A stretch of DNA of 64,000 nucleotides from Cryobacterium algoricola (GCF_004402485.1 NZ_SOFG01000004.1:744001-808000), one strand, 5' to 3'. Positions 51,060-58,812 are shown, counted from the stretch's first letter. A program made the numbers and translations. Notes: generated from the sequence alone by a model not told the origin.

Positions 51060-52060
51060 GAGGACTCCCCCGCCGCGGCCTCGTCCGGCGGGAAGTTGAT
51101 CACGGTCCGGGCCTGCGTGCCCCGGAGCTCGACGAGGCCGACGAGCCGGCCGCCGGGGGCGATCGCGGCGAGTGGGGCGGCGGCCCCCGCTGTTCCGTCG
51201 TCCTCGACCGCAGCCGTCACCTCGATGCGCTTGCCGTGCCCGAGGTCGATGGCCTGTTGTTCGGTGAGGTCGAGGCGCCCGAGCACGCGCGTTGCGGCAT
51301 CCGCCGGCTTGATGAGACCGGCTGCGACGTCGAGCTCCGCGAGGGGCTGGGCATTGTCGATCCGGAACGGTCCGATGCGGGTGCGACGGAGCGCGGTCAG
51401 GTGCCCCCCGACGCCGAGCCCGGCGCCGAGATCGCGGGCGAGGGCCCTGATGTAGGTGCCCGAGGAGCACTCGACGCGCACCTCGAGGTCGAGGAAGCCG
51501 TCGACGGCCGTACTCGACAGCAGGTCGAACGCGCTGATCGTGACGGGGCGCGAGGGCAACTGCACGTCCTCCCCGTCGCGCACGCGGGCGTACGCGCGCT
51601 TGCCGTCGACCTTGATCGCGCTCACCGCGCTCGGCTGCTGGCTGATGGCACCGGTCAAGAGCCGGATTCCCGCCGCAATGGACGCGGGTTCGATGCGAGC
51701 GACGGATGCCTCCGGTGCGCGGGAGAGCTCCTCGCCTTCCGCGTCGTCCGTGGTCGTCGCGGCGCCGAGCCGGATCGTGGCCAGGTACTCCTTGTCGAGG
51801 CCGACGATGAAGGTGAGCAGCCGGGTCGAGCTGTTGATGCCGAGGATCAGCAGGCCGGTGGCCATCGGGTCGAGGGTGCCGGCGTGGCCGACTTTGCGGG
51901 TTCCCGCGAGGCGCCGGGTGCGGGCGACGGCGTCGTGGCTCGTCCAGCCCTGGGGCTTGTCGACGAGGAGGAGGCCGCTCGCGGTGGAGTGCACCCGCGC
52001 GCTGTTCCGGGACGAGGTCTCGTCGTTGGGTTCGGTCTCCCGCTCGATGTCTGCACTCAT
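51056..52060 (-). CDS. truB: tRNA pseudouridine-55 synthase
   Basis: 334 residues from the ATG at 52060, overlapping the TetR stop (ATGA). Motifs: LLLVDKPQGWTSHDAV, KVGHAGTLDPMATGLL with catalytic Asp64, KEYLATIRLGAATTTDDAEG, QQPSAVSAIKVDGKRAY and CSSGTYIRALARDLG. The C-terminal region is a PUA-like domain. In most actinobacteria truB lies near rbfA; here about 6 kb of other genes separate them. Confidence 0.95.
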   Translation of the reverse strand: MSADIERETEPNDETSSRNSARVHSTASGLLLVDKPQGWTSHDAVARTRRLAGTRKVGHAGTLDPMATGLLILGINSSTRLLTFIVGLDKEYLATIRLGAATTTDDAEGEELSRAPEASVARIEPASIAAGIRLLTGAISQQPSAVSAIKVDGKRAYARVRDGEDVQLPSRPVTISAFDLLSSTAVDGFLDLEVRVECSSGTYIRALARDLGAGLGVGGHLTALRRTRIGPFRIDNAQPLAELDVAAGLIKPADAATRVLGRLDLTEQQAIDLGHGKRIEVTAAVEDDGTAGAAAPLAAIAPGGRLVGLVELRGTQARTVINFPPDEAAAGESS

Positions 52061-52716
52061 GAGCGTGTCCACGTTACTCCCGACGCGTCGAGCACGACGT
52101 CGAGCTTGCCCCGGAAAGCGCACCGCATCAGTTCCTCGGCGGCCTCGTCGTCCTCGAAGATATCCGGGAGCCGGATCGCGAGCAGGGTGTTGAAGAGCAT
52201 GCCGTTCGCGAGGAAATCGCGGATGGTCTCTGGGCTGAACCCGGCTTCGTCGCGCAGCATCCGGTAGATCTGCAGGAAGCCCTCCCTGGCCTTGGCGCCG
52301 ATCACCGGGTCGTGCCCGGTGATGAAGGCCTGCATGAGCGAGAGCAGGATGCCGCGGTCGTCGATCAGGTCGACGTAGGCGGCCCCGAGGCGGGTGATGA
52401 GCGGATCGGCGTCGTCGCCGTCGTCGGCCGGCCGGTGCTCGGCCAGGGTCTCGCGGAAGGTCGTCATGAGTTTGTCGAGGGCGCGCGCGACGACCTCGAG
52501 GAAGAGGTTCTCTTTGGTGCCGAACATCCGCACGACATAGGGCTGGCTGATTCCGGCGGCTTGCGCGACCTGGTCTGTCGTCGCACCCGAGTAGCCCCGC
52601 TCGCCGAAGACACGGCTCGCCGCGGCCAGGATCTGTTCCCTGCGCAATGCCGCGGGGATTCGTTCGGTGGTCGTTTCTTTGGCTGCCGTACCGGAATCTT
52701 CACTCACTCTTGACAT
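52057..52716 (-). CDS. TetR-family transcriptional regulator
   Basis: 219 residues. HTH region: EQILAAASRVFGERGYSGAT, TDQVAQAAGISQPYVVRMFG, TKENLFLEVV. The C-terminal ligand-binding part is acidic in the middle (PADDGDDADP). It is divergent from a 14-helix MFS transporter, the classical repressor-drug pump layout; the gap holds an 18-bp palindrome. Its stop overlaps the truB start, so truB may be partly under the same transcript. Confidence 0.9.
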   Translation of the reverse strand: MSRVSEDSGTAAKETTTERIPAALRREQILAAASRVFGERGYSGATTDQVAQAAGISQPYVVRMFGTKENLFLEVVARALDKLMTTFRETLAEHRPADDGDDADPLITRLGAAYVDLIDDRGILLSLMQAFITGHDPVIGAKAREGFLQIYRMLRDEAGFSPETIRDFLANGMLFNTLLAIRLPDIFEDDEAAEELMRCAFRGKLDVVLDASGVTWTRS

Positions 52717-52800
52717 GGTATCCGCGAATAACTATCGTGTCATTTTGTAATCATTCGATTACATCATTCCGGTTCGTTGTCTCTCCTCGATTGGATACCA
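52716..52800. promoter_or_regulatory. Operator region of the TetR/MFS divergent pair
   Basis: TGTAATC (52746-52752) and GATTACA (52757-52763) are perfect inverted copies around a 4-bp spacer, mid-gap. In addition TGGTATCC (52716-52723) and GGATACCA (52793-52800) form an inverted pair, one next to each start codon. The central 18-bp dyad is the better TetR-site candidate. Confidence 0.6.
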
Positions 52801-52801
52801 C

Positions 52802-54226
52802 GTGTCCCTGCCGCTCACGCGTCGCGTCCCGATCTGGCTCGCCATCGTCGCGTCCTCACTCCCCATGTTCATGGCCACCCTCGACAACCTCGTCGTGACC
52901 GGCGCGCTGCCCGTGATCAACCGCGACCTCGGCGCATCCATCGAGGAGCTGCAGTGGGTGATCAACGCGTACTCCCTGAGCTTCGCGACGTTCATGCTGA
53001 TGGCCGTCGCCCTCGGTGACCGCTTCGGCCGGCGCACGGTCTTCCTCACCGGAATCGCGATCTTCACGGTCGCCTCCGCACTGTCGGCGCTCTCGGTCGA
53101 GCCTTGGCAGCTCATCGCCGCCCGGGCGATCCAGGGCGTCGGCGCCGCGGCCCTGATGCCGTTGTCGCTGACCCTCCTCGTCGGCTCGGTCAGCGACAGG
53201 CTCCGCCCGGCGGCGATCGGAATCTGGGGCGGCATCTCCGGGCTCGGCGTCGCCCTCGGCCCCCTGATCGGCGGCGCCGTCATCGAAGGCTGGAACTGGC
53301 AGGCCATCTTCTGGCTGAACGTCCCGCTCGGCGTGGTCTCGATCCCGCTCGCGCTCGTCGCCCTGCCCAACAGCTTCGGCGCCAGGGTCCGGGCGGACGT
53401 CGTGGGGCTCGTCCTCGCCGGAGTCGGCGTCTTCGGTCTCGTCTACGGCATCGTTCGCGGAAACGACGCGGGCTGGACCAGCCTCGAGGTCCTCGGCGCT
53501 CTCGCGGGCGGCGCCGTCCTGCTCACCGCGTTCGTCGCCTGGGAGGCCAGGACTCCCGACCCGTTGTTGCCGCTCCGCCTGTTCCGGGACCGCAGCTTCA
53601 CGGTCGCCAACCTTGTCGGCCTCACCTTCAGCTTCGGCATCTTCGGGTCGATCTTCATCCTGATCCAGTTCCTGCAGATCGTGCAGGGGCACACCCCGCT
53701 CGAGGCCGGCCTGATGACGATGCCGTGGACGCTCGCGCCGATGGTGGTCGCGCCTCTCACCGGACTGCTGAGCCCGCGAACGGGCACCCGGCTGCCGATC
53801 GTGCTCGGTCTCTCGTTTCTCGCGATCGCGATGGGCTGGCTCGCAATCGAGATGAGCGCCACGGTTGCATACATCACCCTCGTGCCCGCGTTCCTCCTCG
53901 CCGGAGTCGGAATGGGGCTCGTGTTCGCACCGAGCTCGACGGCGGTGCTCGCGAACATGGTCCCGAACGATCACGCGAAGGCCACCGGGACCAACTCGAC
54001 CCTGCGCGAGATCGGCGTCGCGCTCGGTGTCGCCGTGCTGACGGCCGTATTCACGGGCGCCGGAGGAGAGCTGACCCCGACCGGCTACGTGGACGCGGCC
54101 GTCCCCGCCATCGTCGTCGGGGCATCCGTGCTCGCACTCGCCGCCGTGATCGGGCTCGCCCTGCCGCACGGCCGCCGCACACCGGCCGCGACTCCCGTCC
54201 CTGAACCCGTCGCCCTTTCCGTCTGA
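52802..54226 (+). CDS. DHA2-family (EmrB/QacA-type) MFS drug transporter
   Basis: 474 residues, GTG start, 14 hydrophobic helices. Motif A-like GDRFGRRTVFL after helix 2, the VINAYSLSFATFMLM stretch of helix 1-2, motif C-type GLGVALGPLIGGAV in helix 5, and MVVAPLTGLLSP in the second half. It exports hydrophobic compounds by proton antiport. Paired divergently with its presumed TetR repressor. A 61-bp palindromic element follows. Confidence 0.92.
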   Translation: MSLPLTRRVPIWLAIVASSLPMFMATLDNLVVTGALPVINRDLGASIEELQWVINAYSLSFATFMLMAVALGDRFGRRTVFLTGIAIFTVASALSALSVEPWQLIAARAIQGVGAAALMPLSLTLLVGSVSDRLRPAAIGIWGGISGLGVALGPLIGGAVIEGWNWQAIFWLNVPLGVVSIPLALVALPNSFGARVRADVVGLVLAGVGVFGLVYGIVRGNDAGWTSLEVLGALAGGAVLLTAFVAWEARTPDPLLPLRLFRDRSFTVANLVGLTFSFGIFGSIFILIQFLQIVQGHTPLEAGLMTMPWTLAPMVVAPLTGLLSPRTGTRLPIVLGLSFLAIAMGWLAIEMSATVAYITLVPAFLLAGVGMGLVFAPSSTAVLANMVPNDHAKATGTNSTLREIGVALGVAVLTAVFTGAGGELTPTGYVDAAVPAIVVGASVLALAAVIGLALPHGRRTPAATPVPEPVALSV

Positions 54227-54240
54227 CCCTCCCGACACCT

Positions 54241-54301
54241 CGCGAGAGTACACTTTTGGCCCTTAAGAACGCGTTTTAGGGGCCACAAGTCCGCTCTCGC
54301 G
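54241..54301. repeat. 61-bp palindromic element (second copy of the 11.3-kb type)
   Basis: Outer arms CGCGAGAG (54241-54248) and CTCTCGCG (54294-54301) continue inward with ACTT/GGCCC pairing at most positions. The left half shares CGCGAGAGTACAC and GGCCCTTAAG with the element at 11265. It lies between the MFS stop (54226) and the panE promoter (54309), both plus strand. Confidence 0.85.
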
Positions 54302-54308
54302 GGGGATC

Positions 54309-54314
54309 TAGGCT
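54309..54314 (+). promoter_or_regulatory. -10 hexamer TAGGCT, leaderless start
   Basis: TAGGCT ends 6 nt before the ATG at 54321, immediately after the palindromic element. The GGAGGG between hexamer and ATG could alternatively act as a ribosome site if transcription starts further up. Confidence 0.5.
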
Positions 54315-54320
54315 GGAGGG

Positions 54321-55328
54321 ATGCGAATTGCTGTGATCGGTGCGGGTGCCCTCGGCGGAACGTTCGCCACACTGCTGGAGAAGGCCGGCCACACGGTCAC
54401 GGTGATGGCCCGCGGGAAGGCGCTCGACGTCATCCGCTCGGAGGGCATTCACCTGACCGGCGGCTTCGGCGACGTGACGGCCCGGCCAACGGCCGTCGAG
54501 CTGCTCACGGAGACACCCGAGCTCACGCTCGTCTGCACCAAGGCGCAGGATGCCGCCGCCGCGATCACCGCGAACGCGGCGGTGATCGACGGGTCACCCG
54601 TGATCGTCGTGCAGAACGGGCTCGACGGCGTCACGACCGCCCGGCGGATCCTGCCGCACTCCGACTGCTTCGGAGCACTCTCGATCATCGCCGCGAACTA
54701 TGCGGCGCCGGGACTCGTGACGGTGACGACGCCGGCGCCCACATACCTCGGGCACGATTCCGGGGACATCGATGCCGGAACCCTCGCCTGGCAGGGTGTG
54801 CTCGACGCGGCATTCCCGACCATCGCGATCGGGAACTTCGTCGGGGCCCAGTGGACCAAGCTCGTGGTCAACATGCTCAACGCGCTCCCGGCCGTGACGG
54901 GCCTGAGCGTGCAGCAGGTCGTCGACGACGACGGGCTGCGCAGGATCCTGACGGCGAGCATGCGCGAAACCGTCCGGGTCGGGGCCGCCCGCGGCGTGCG
55001 TTTCGGGGCGCTCCAGCGGCTCGGCGACCGCCGGTTGCGCGGATTCGCCGGCCTGCCGCTCTCGATCGGCCAGCTGCTGCCCCGCCTGATGCGGGCCAGA
55101 ATGGGCGACGTGCCGAATCTCGGGTCCACCCTGCAGAGTCTGCGTCGCGGCCAGCTCACCGAGGTCGACCACCTCAACGGGGTCGTCGTGCGGGAGGCCG
55201 CCGCGGCGGGGGTCGCCGCGCCGGTCAACATACTGCTCACGGCCCTCGTCCACGAGGTCGAGGCCACCGGACGCCCGCTCACCCCGGCCGAGGTGCTCGT
55301 GCGCTTCGCCCCGCTCCGACTGCGGTAG
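54321..55328 (+). CDS. panE: 2-Dehydropantoate 2-reductase family protein
   Basis: 335 residues. N-terminal NADPH-binding Rossmann fold IAVIGAGALGGTFATLLEKA, VCTKAQDA (Lys contact), VVQNGLDG; catalytic Lys in GAQWTKLVVNMLNALPAVTG; C-terminal helical domain with LGSTLQSLRRGQLTEVDHLN, VVREAAAAGVAAPVN. It reduces ketopantoate to pantoate in CoA synthesis; paralogues of other ketoacid specificity exist, so the symbol is probable, not certain. Hairpin after the stop. Confidence 0.82.
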   Translation: MRIAVIGAGALGGTFATLLEKAGHTVTVMARGKALDVIRSEGIHLTGGFGDVTARPTAVELLTETPELTLVCTKAQDAAAAITANAAVIDGSPVIVVQNGLDGVTTARRILPHSDCFGALSIIAANYAAPGLVTVTTPAPTYLGHDSGDIDAGTLAWQGVLDAAFPTIAIGNFVGAQWTKLVVNMLNALPAVTGLSVQQVVDDDGLRRILTASMRETVRVGAARGVRFGALQRLGDRRLRGFAGLPLSIGQLLPRLMRARMGDVPNLGSTLQSLRRGQLTEVDHLNGVVVREAAAAGVAAPVNILLTALVHEVEATGRPLTPAEVLVRFAPLRLR

Positions 55329-55353
55329 GTCCGCGCCCGGGAATCGCGGGACG

Positions 55354-55376
55354 GCCCCGTGCCGACGGCACGGGGC
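55354..55376 (+). terminator. Perfect 10-bp hairpin after panE
   Basis: GCCCCGTGCC (55354-55363) and GGCACGGGGC (55367-55376) with a 3-nt loop, 25 bp past the panE stop. Two 28-bp imperfect direct repeats (55384-55411 and 55415-55442, 31-bp period) follow before the convergent gene ends at 55462. Confidence 0.7.
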
Positions 55377-55461
55377 GACGTGCGCAACCGTGCGGGCACA
55401 TCGACCCGGCGTGGGCAGCCGTGCGGGAACGTCGACCAGGCGGCGACCCGACGGCTCCGGC

Positions 55462-56127
55462 TCAGCAGCTGTCGAAGAAGAGGCGGCGGGGATCCGCCGG
55501 ATTGGCGAGGTCGACGACGGCGGTCGCCCACGACCGGGGCCGGACCTCGGCCCGGTAGAGCCGGTCGGCCAGGGCCTGGTCATCGGGAAGCGGAGAGCCG
55601 CCGAGCGCAGGGTCGGTCCCGGTGTCCGCGGCATCACCGAGTTCCCCGGAGGGCTTCAGCTCGGCGGAGAGGTCGATGAATGCCCCGCTCGTTGCGGCAT
55701 CCGCCTCGGTCTCGGTGAGGACGCTGAACGACCAGCCGTCGCGCACTTCCTTCCTGAGGAGGAATTCCCCATCGAGGATGAGGGTGTCGTCTTCCGGTCC
55801 GGTCGTGGCGCCGGCCAGACGGAACGGGGTGAGCAGCGCACGGCGCAGCAACTCATAGTCGTACCCGTGACGAAACAGTCGCTCGGGCGACGCCGGTCCG
55901 AAGGCGGCCTGCTCCTGGTCGGAGAGCCGGAAGTCTCCGAGGGACGCGCGCGAGACCGCGTGACCCCGCTCGGCGAATGCGGCGGCGAGGTCGTCGGCGA
56001 AGGTGGAGCGGGCGACGGGGTCTGTGCCATCGATCGCGACGATGGTGCGGCCTCGGGCGTAGAGGCTGAGGATCTCGGTGGCGAGGTCGCTGAGGAATTC
56101 GGTGCGTGGTGTTGAAACGGGCGTCAT
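55462..56127 (-). CDS. Uridine-kinase-like P-loop protein with degenerate Walker A
   Basis: 221 residues. The layout follows uridine/phosphoribulokinase-like proteins (TIVAIDGTDPVARSTFADDL at 28-47, GDFRLS, the RHGYDYELLRRALLTPFRLA lid region, LILDGEFLLRKEV). The Walker A, normally G-x4-G-K-S/T, reads G-TDPV-A-R-S: the Gly and the Lys are both replaced. ATP binding may be lost or altered. The start is fixed by TAGGCT 6 nt upstream. It faces mutY across 22 bp with an overlapping -10. Confidence 0.8.
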   Translation of the reverse strand: MTPVSTPRTEFLSDLATEILSLYARGRTIVAIDGTDPVARSTFADDLAAAFAERGHAVSRASLGDFRLSDQEQAAFGPASPERLFRHGYDYELLRRALLTPFRLAGATTGPEDDTLILDGEFLLRKEVRDGWSFSVLTETEADAATSGAFIDLSAELKPSGELGDAADTGTDPALGGSPLPDDQALADRLYRAEVRPRSWATAVVDLANPADPRRLFFDSC

Positions 56128-56133
56128 GAATCG

Positions 56134-56143
56134 AGCCTAGGTT
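56134..56143. promoter_or_regulatory. Overlapping divergent -10 elements, uridine-kinase-like gene and mutY
   Basis: On the minus strand TAGGCT (56134-56139) ends 6 nt before the ATG at 56127; on the plus strand TAGGTT (56138-56143) ends 6 nt before the GTG at 56150. The two hexamers share the central TA of CCTAGG. The full gap is 22 bp, so each -35 would lie inside the other gene. Confidence 0.55.
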
Positions 56144-56149
56144 AGTGGG

Positions 56150-57100
56150 GTGAATGCAACCGTCATCGCGCCCGCAGATTCCGCGCCGGCGAGCCCGCCA
56201 GCGGCCGCTCCCGAGGGCGCGCCGGTCGGCGCGATCGCGAACGCCGTCAATTCCTGGTTCGGGCTACACGCTCGGGACCTGCCGTGGCGGCGCGACGGGT
56301 TCGGCGCGTGGGGCGTGCTCGTGAGCGAGTTCATGCTGCAGCAGACGCCGGTGACCCGGGTGATCCCGCACCTCGAGGCCTGGCTCGCGCGCTGGCCGAC
56401 TCCGGCGGACCTGGCCGCCGTTCCGCCCGGCGAGGCCGTGCGCGCGTGGGCGACCCTCGGCTACCCGCGGCGCGCACTCTGGCTGCACGCCGCCGCCGTC
56501 GAGATCGCCGAGAACCACGGCGGGGTCGTGCCCGAGGACGTCGACGTGCTCCTCACGCTGACCGGGATCGGGGACTACACCGCTCGGGCGGTCGCCGCCT
56601 TCGCGTACGGCCACCGGCATCCGGTCGTCGACACGAACACGCGCCGGGTTATCGCCCGCTGCGTGGCCGGCCAGGCCGAGCCCGCGCCGCCGAGCAGAAC
56701 CCGCGACCTCGCGGCCATGGACGCCCTGCTCCCGGCGGATGCGTCGGCTGCGGCCGTCTTTAACGCCGGCGCCATGGAGCTCGGCGCGCTCGTCTGCACG
56801 TCGGCGCGGCCCCGCTGCTCGGACTGCCCGCTCGCCGCCCTGTGCGCGTGGCGCGCGGCCGGGTACCCCGAATACCGGGGTCCGAAGAAGACCGTGCAGA
56901 AGCAGTTCGCCGGCAGCGACCGGCAGGTGCGCGGGCTCATCCTCGCCGAACTGCGGTCCACGAGGCACCCGGTGACGGATGCCGAGATCACCACGCTCTG
57001 GCCGGAGCCGACCCAGCTCGCCCGCGCTCTCGCCGGCCTGCTCGCCGACGGCCTCGTGACGGAGGTCGCGCAGGGGGCGTACTCTCTCCCCCACGAATGA
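56150..57100 (+). CDS. mutY: A/G-specific adenine DNA glycosylase
   Basis: 316 residues, GTG start. Helix-hairpin-helix glycosylase: RDLPWRRDGFGAWG, catalytic Glu60 in VSEFMLQQTPVTRV, HhH TGIGDYTARAV, catalytic Asp in HPVVDTNTRRV, and the [4Fe-4S] motif C-x6-C-x2-C-x5-C (CTSARPRCSDCPLAALC). It removes adenine opposite 8-oxoguanine. Unlike Escherichia coli MutY it lacks the long C-terminal MutT-like domain, keeping only about 85 residues after the cluster, as in other actinobacterial forms. Confidence 0.94.
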   Translation: MNATVIAPADSAPASPPAAAPEGAPVGAIANAVNSWFGLHARDLPWRRDGFGAWGVLVSEFMLQQTPVTRVIPHLEAWLARWPTPADLAAVPPGEAVRAWATLGYPRRALWLHAAAVEIAENHGGVVPEDVDVLLTLTGIGDYTARAVAAFAYGHRHPVVDTNTRRVIARCVAGQAEPAPPSRTRDLAAMDALLPADASAAAVFNAGAMELGALVCTSARPRCSDCPLAALCAWRAAGYPEYRGPKKTVQKQFAGSDRQVRGLILAELRSTRHPVTDAEITTLWPEPTQLARALAGLLADGLVTEVAQGAYSLPHE

Positions 57101-57176
57101 CCGGACCGGCACGCGTCATCCACGCCGGAAGGAACGCCGGAACGGATACCGATGGGAGCAGGGGGCTGGCACGACC

Positions 57177-57905
57177 GTGAGCATCCGGATCGGGACGTCA
57201 GGCTGGAGTTACGACCACTGGGACGGCGTGCTGTATCCGCAGGGCCTGCCACCGGCCAGGCGGCTCGAAGTCTACGCCGCCCGTTTCGACACGGTCGAAC
57301 TCAACGCGAGCTTCTACCGCTGGCCGAGAGAGTCGACATTCGCGAGTTGGCGACGCCGGCTGCCCGAGGGATTCCAGCTCTCGGTGAAGGCGCCGCGCGG
57401 CCTCACCCATGGCAGGCGCCTCTACTCCCCCGAGGTCTGGGCCGCGCGGATCGCGGCATGCTGGCACGAACTCGGCGACAAGCGCGCGGTCCTGCTCGTG
57501 CAGCTACCGCCGGGGATGGAGCGAGACGACGCCAGGCTCGAGTACTTCCTCGGGGCCCTGCCGGACTGGCTCAGGGTCGCCGTCGAGTTCCGCAACGACA
57601 GCTGGCTGTCCGATGCGGTCTTCGGGATCCTCGAGCGGCACGGTGCCGCCTATTGCGTCATGAGCGGCGCGAACCTGCCGTGCGTCCTGCGTGCGACGGC
57701 ATCGTTCGTGTATGTGCGCATGCACGGCCCCGATCACGAGCACCTGTACGGCGGTTCGTATTCGGAGGCCGACCTCGACTGGTGGGCGGACCGCATCCGC
57801 GACTGGCAGCGCACCGGACGGGACGTGTTCGTCTATTTCAACAACGACGGCGGCGGCAATGCCGTGCGGAATGCGAGCAGCCTGGCCGAACGCTTCGGGC
57901 GGTGA
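57177..57905 (+). CDS. DUF72 family protein
   Basis: 242 residues, GTG start. A TIM-barrel DUF72 protein: IGTSGWSYDHWDGVLYP at the start, RFDTVELNASFYRWP, FQLSVKAPRGLTH, VLLVQLPPG, VAVEFRNDSW, YVRMHGPDH and the terminal VFVYFNNDGGGNAVRNA. The biochemical role of DUF72 is not settled. It lies 76 bp after mutY on the same strand, possibly co-transcribed. Confidence 0.92.
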   Translation: MSIRIGTSGWSYDHWDGVLYPQGLPPARRLEVYAARFDTVELNASFYRWPRESTFASWRRRLPEGFQLSVKAPRGLTHGRRLYSPEVWAARIAACWHELGDKRAVLLVQLPPGMERDDARLEYFLGALPDWLRVAVEFRNDSWLSDAVFGILERHGAAYCVMSGANLPCVLRATASFVYVRMHGPDHEHLYGGSYSEADLDWWADRIRDWQRTGRDVFVYFNNDGGGNAVRNASSLAERFGR

Positions 57906-57928
57906 CACGCCCGACCGCCGCGGTGGGG

Positions 57929-58135
57929 TTACTTGGCGAGCGTCGCGATCGACTGGGCCCAGAGGAAGAACTTGTTGGTTCCGAGGTCGCCGATCGTATC
58001 GATGCCGAAGGCCGCTTTGAGGTGCTCCGCGTCGCTGTCACTCACGCCCTGGAGCGCCGCGACGGGCGCCTTCGCGAGCTCCTCCACGGGGAGCGTTTCG
58101 TATGCTTTGTCGAGCTTGGCTGCGATGCCGGCCAT
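57929..58135 (-). CDS. Small helix-hairpin-helix-like protein
   Basis: 68 residues with an excellent ribosome site (GGAGGTACC just upstream of the ATG at 58135). Helical, with VSDSDAEHLKAAFGIDTIGDLG resembling a single HhH motif of the kind that ends with GI(D)T(I)xDL (written here in two parts: VSDSDAEHLKAAFG, IDTIGDLG). It could bind DNA or a protein partner; no known function. It is oriented toward the DUF72 gene (24-bp gap between stops). Confidence 0.75.
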   Translation of the reverse strand: MAGIAAKLDKAYETLPVEELAKAPVAALQGVSDSDAEHLKAAFGIDTIGDLGTNKFFLWAQSIATLAK

Positions 58136-58246
58136 GAGGTACCTCCACAGTGAGATGGGCCTTCGGGGGACGAAAGCGCTTATAAGCGTAGTTCGACCCC
58201 GGCTCCCTCGCTAGGTGTCAGGCGCCCTCGGAAGCGCGCACTCTGC

Positions 58247-58307
58247 GCTGAGGTGTCGCATATCTATGCTCACGAGCCTCGTGGACATCGATCTGCGACA
58301 CCTCAGG
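58247..58307. repeat. Inverted repeat between rbfA and the small HhH-like gene
   Basis: Arms 58247-58260 and 58294-58307 are complementary at 13 of 14 positions (TGAGGTGTCGCA / TGCGACACCTCA core), with an inner CACGAG-C-CTCGTG hairpin. It sits 14 bp past the rbfA stop, so it may terminate the infB-rbfA transcript. Confidence 0.75.
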
Positions 58308-58320
58308 GAGGCGAGATTCG

Positions 58321-58812
58321 CTATTCGGCGTGGTGACCGACGGCGGGAGTCTCGTCCTCGTCGTCGTCCTCGTCATCGTCGTCGTCCTCGAACTCGCGCG
58401 GCTTGACGTACGGGTCCTCGTCGCCGGCGTACTGGGCACCCTGGGCGAGTGCACCGACCTGGCTGTCGCGCTCGCGCGCCTCCCGGAGGAGGTCGTCGAT
58501 CAGGGCGGCGTTCTCGGGGATCGCGTCGGCGATGAACTCGAGCGACGGGGTGAGCCGGGCGGTGATGTTCTTGCCGACCTCGCTGCGCAGCAGTCCGGTG
58601 GCGGCCTTGAGGGCGGCGGCACTGTCGGTGCGCTCCTCGAGGGAGCCGTAGACCGTGTAGAAGACGGATGCGTGCTGCAGGTCCCCCGTCACCTTGACGT
58701 CCGTGATGGTCACGAAGCCGAGCCTCGGGTCACGCAGGCCGCGTTCGAGCCGCTTCGCCACGATGACCTTGATGCGGTCGGCCATTTTCCTGGCGCGTTC
58801 CGGATCTGCCAT
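58321..58812 (-). CDS. rbfA: Ribosome-binding factor A
   Basis: 163 residues. KH-like RbfA domain about 1-115: ADPERARKMADRIKVIVAKR, RDPRLGFVTITDVKVTGDLQ, HASVFYTVYG, and LTPSLEFIADAIPE. The tail after residue 130 is very acidic (runs of Asp/Glu). It helps mature the 30S subunit. AGAGGAG ribosome site upstream. It follows infB by 128 bp on the same strand. Confidence 0.95.
   Translation of the reverse strand: MADPERARKMADRIKVIVAKRLERGLRDPRLGFVTITDVKVTGDLQHASVFYTVYGSLEERTDSAAALKAATGLLRSEVGKNITARLTPSLEFIADAIPENAALIDDLLREARERDSQVGALAQGAQYAGDEDPYVKPREFEDDDDDEDDDEDETPAVGHHAE

Noticed and set aside
55384-55442. Two 28-bp direct repeats as an attachment site or mobile-element scar
   Set aside because: They are adjacent copies (31-bp period) with several mismatches and flank nothing; no integrase is present.
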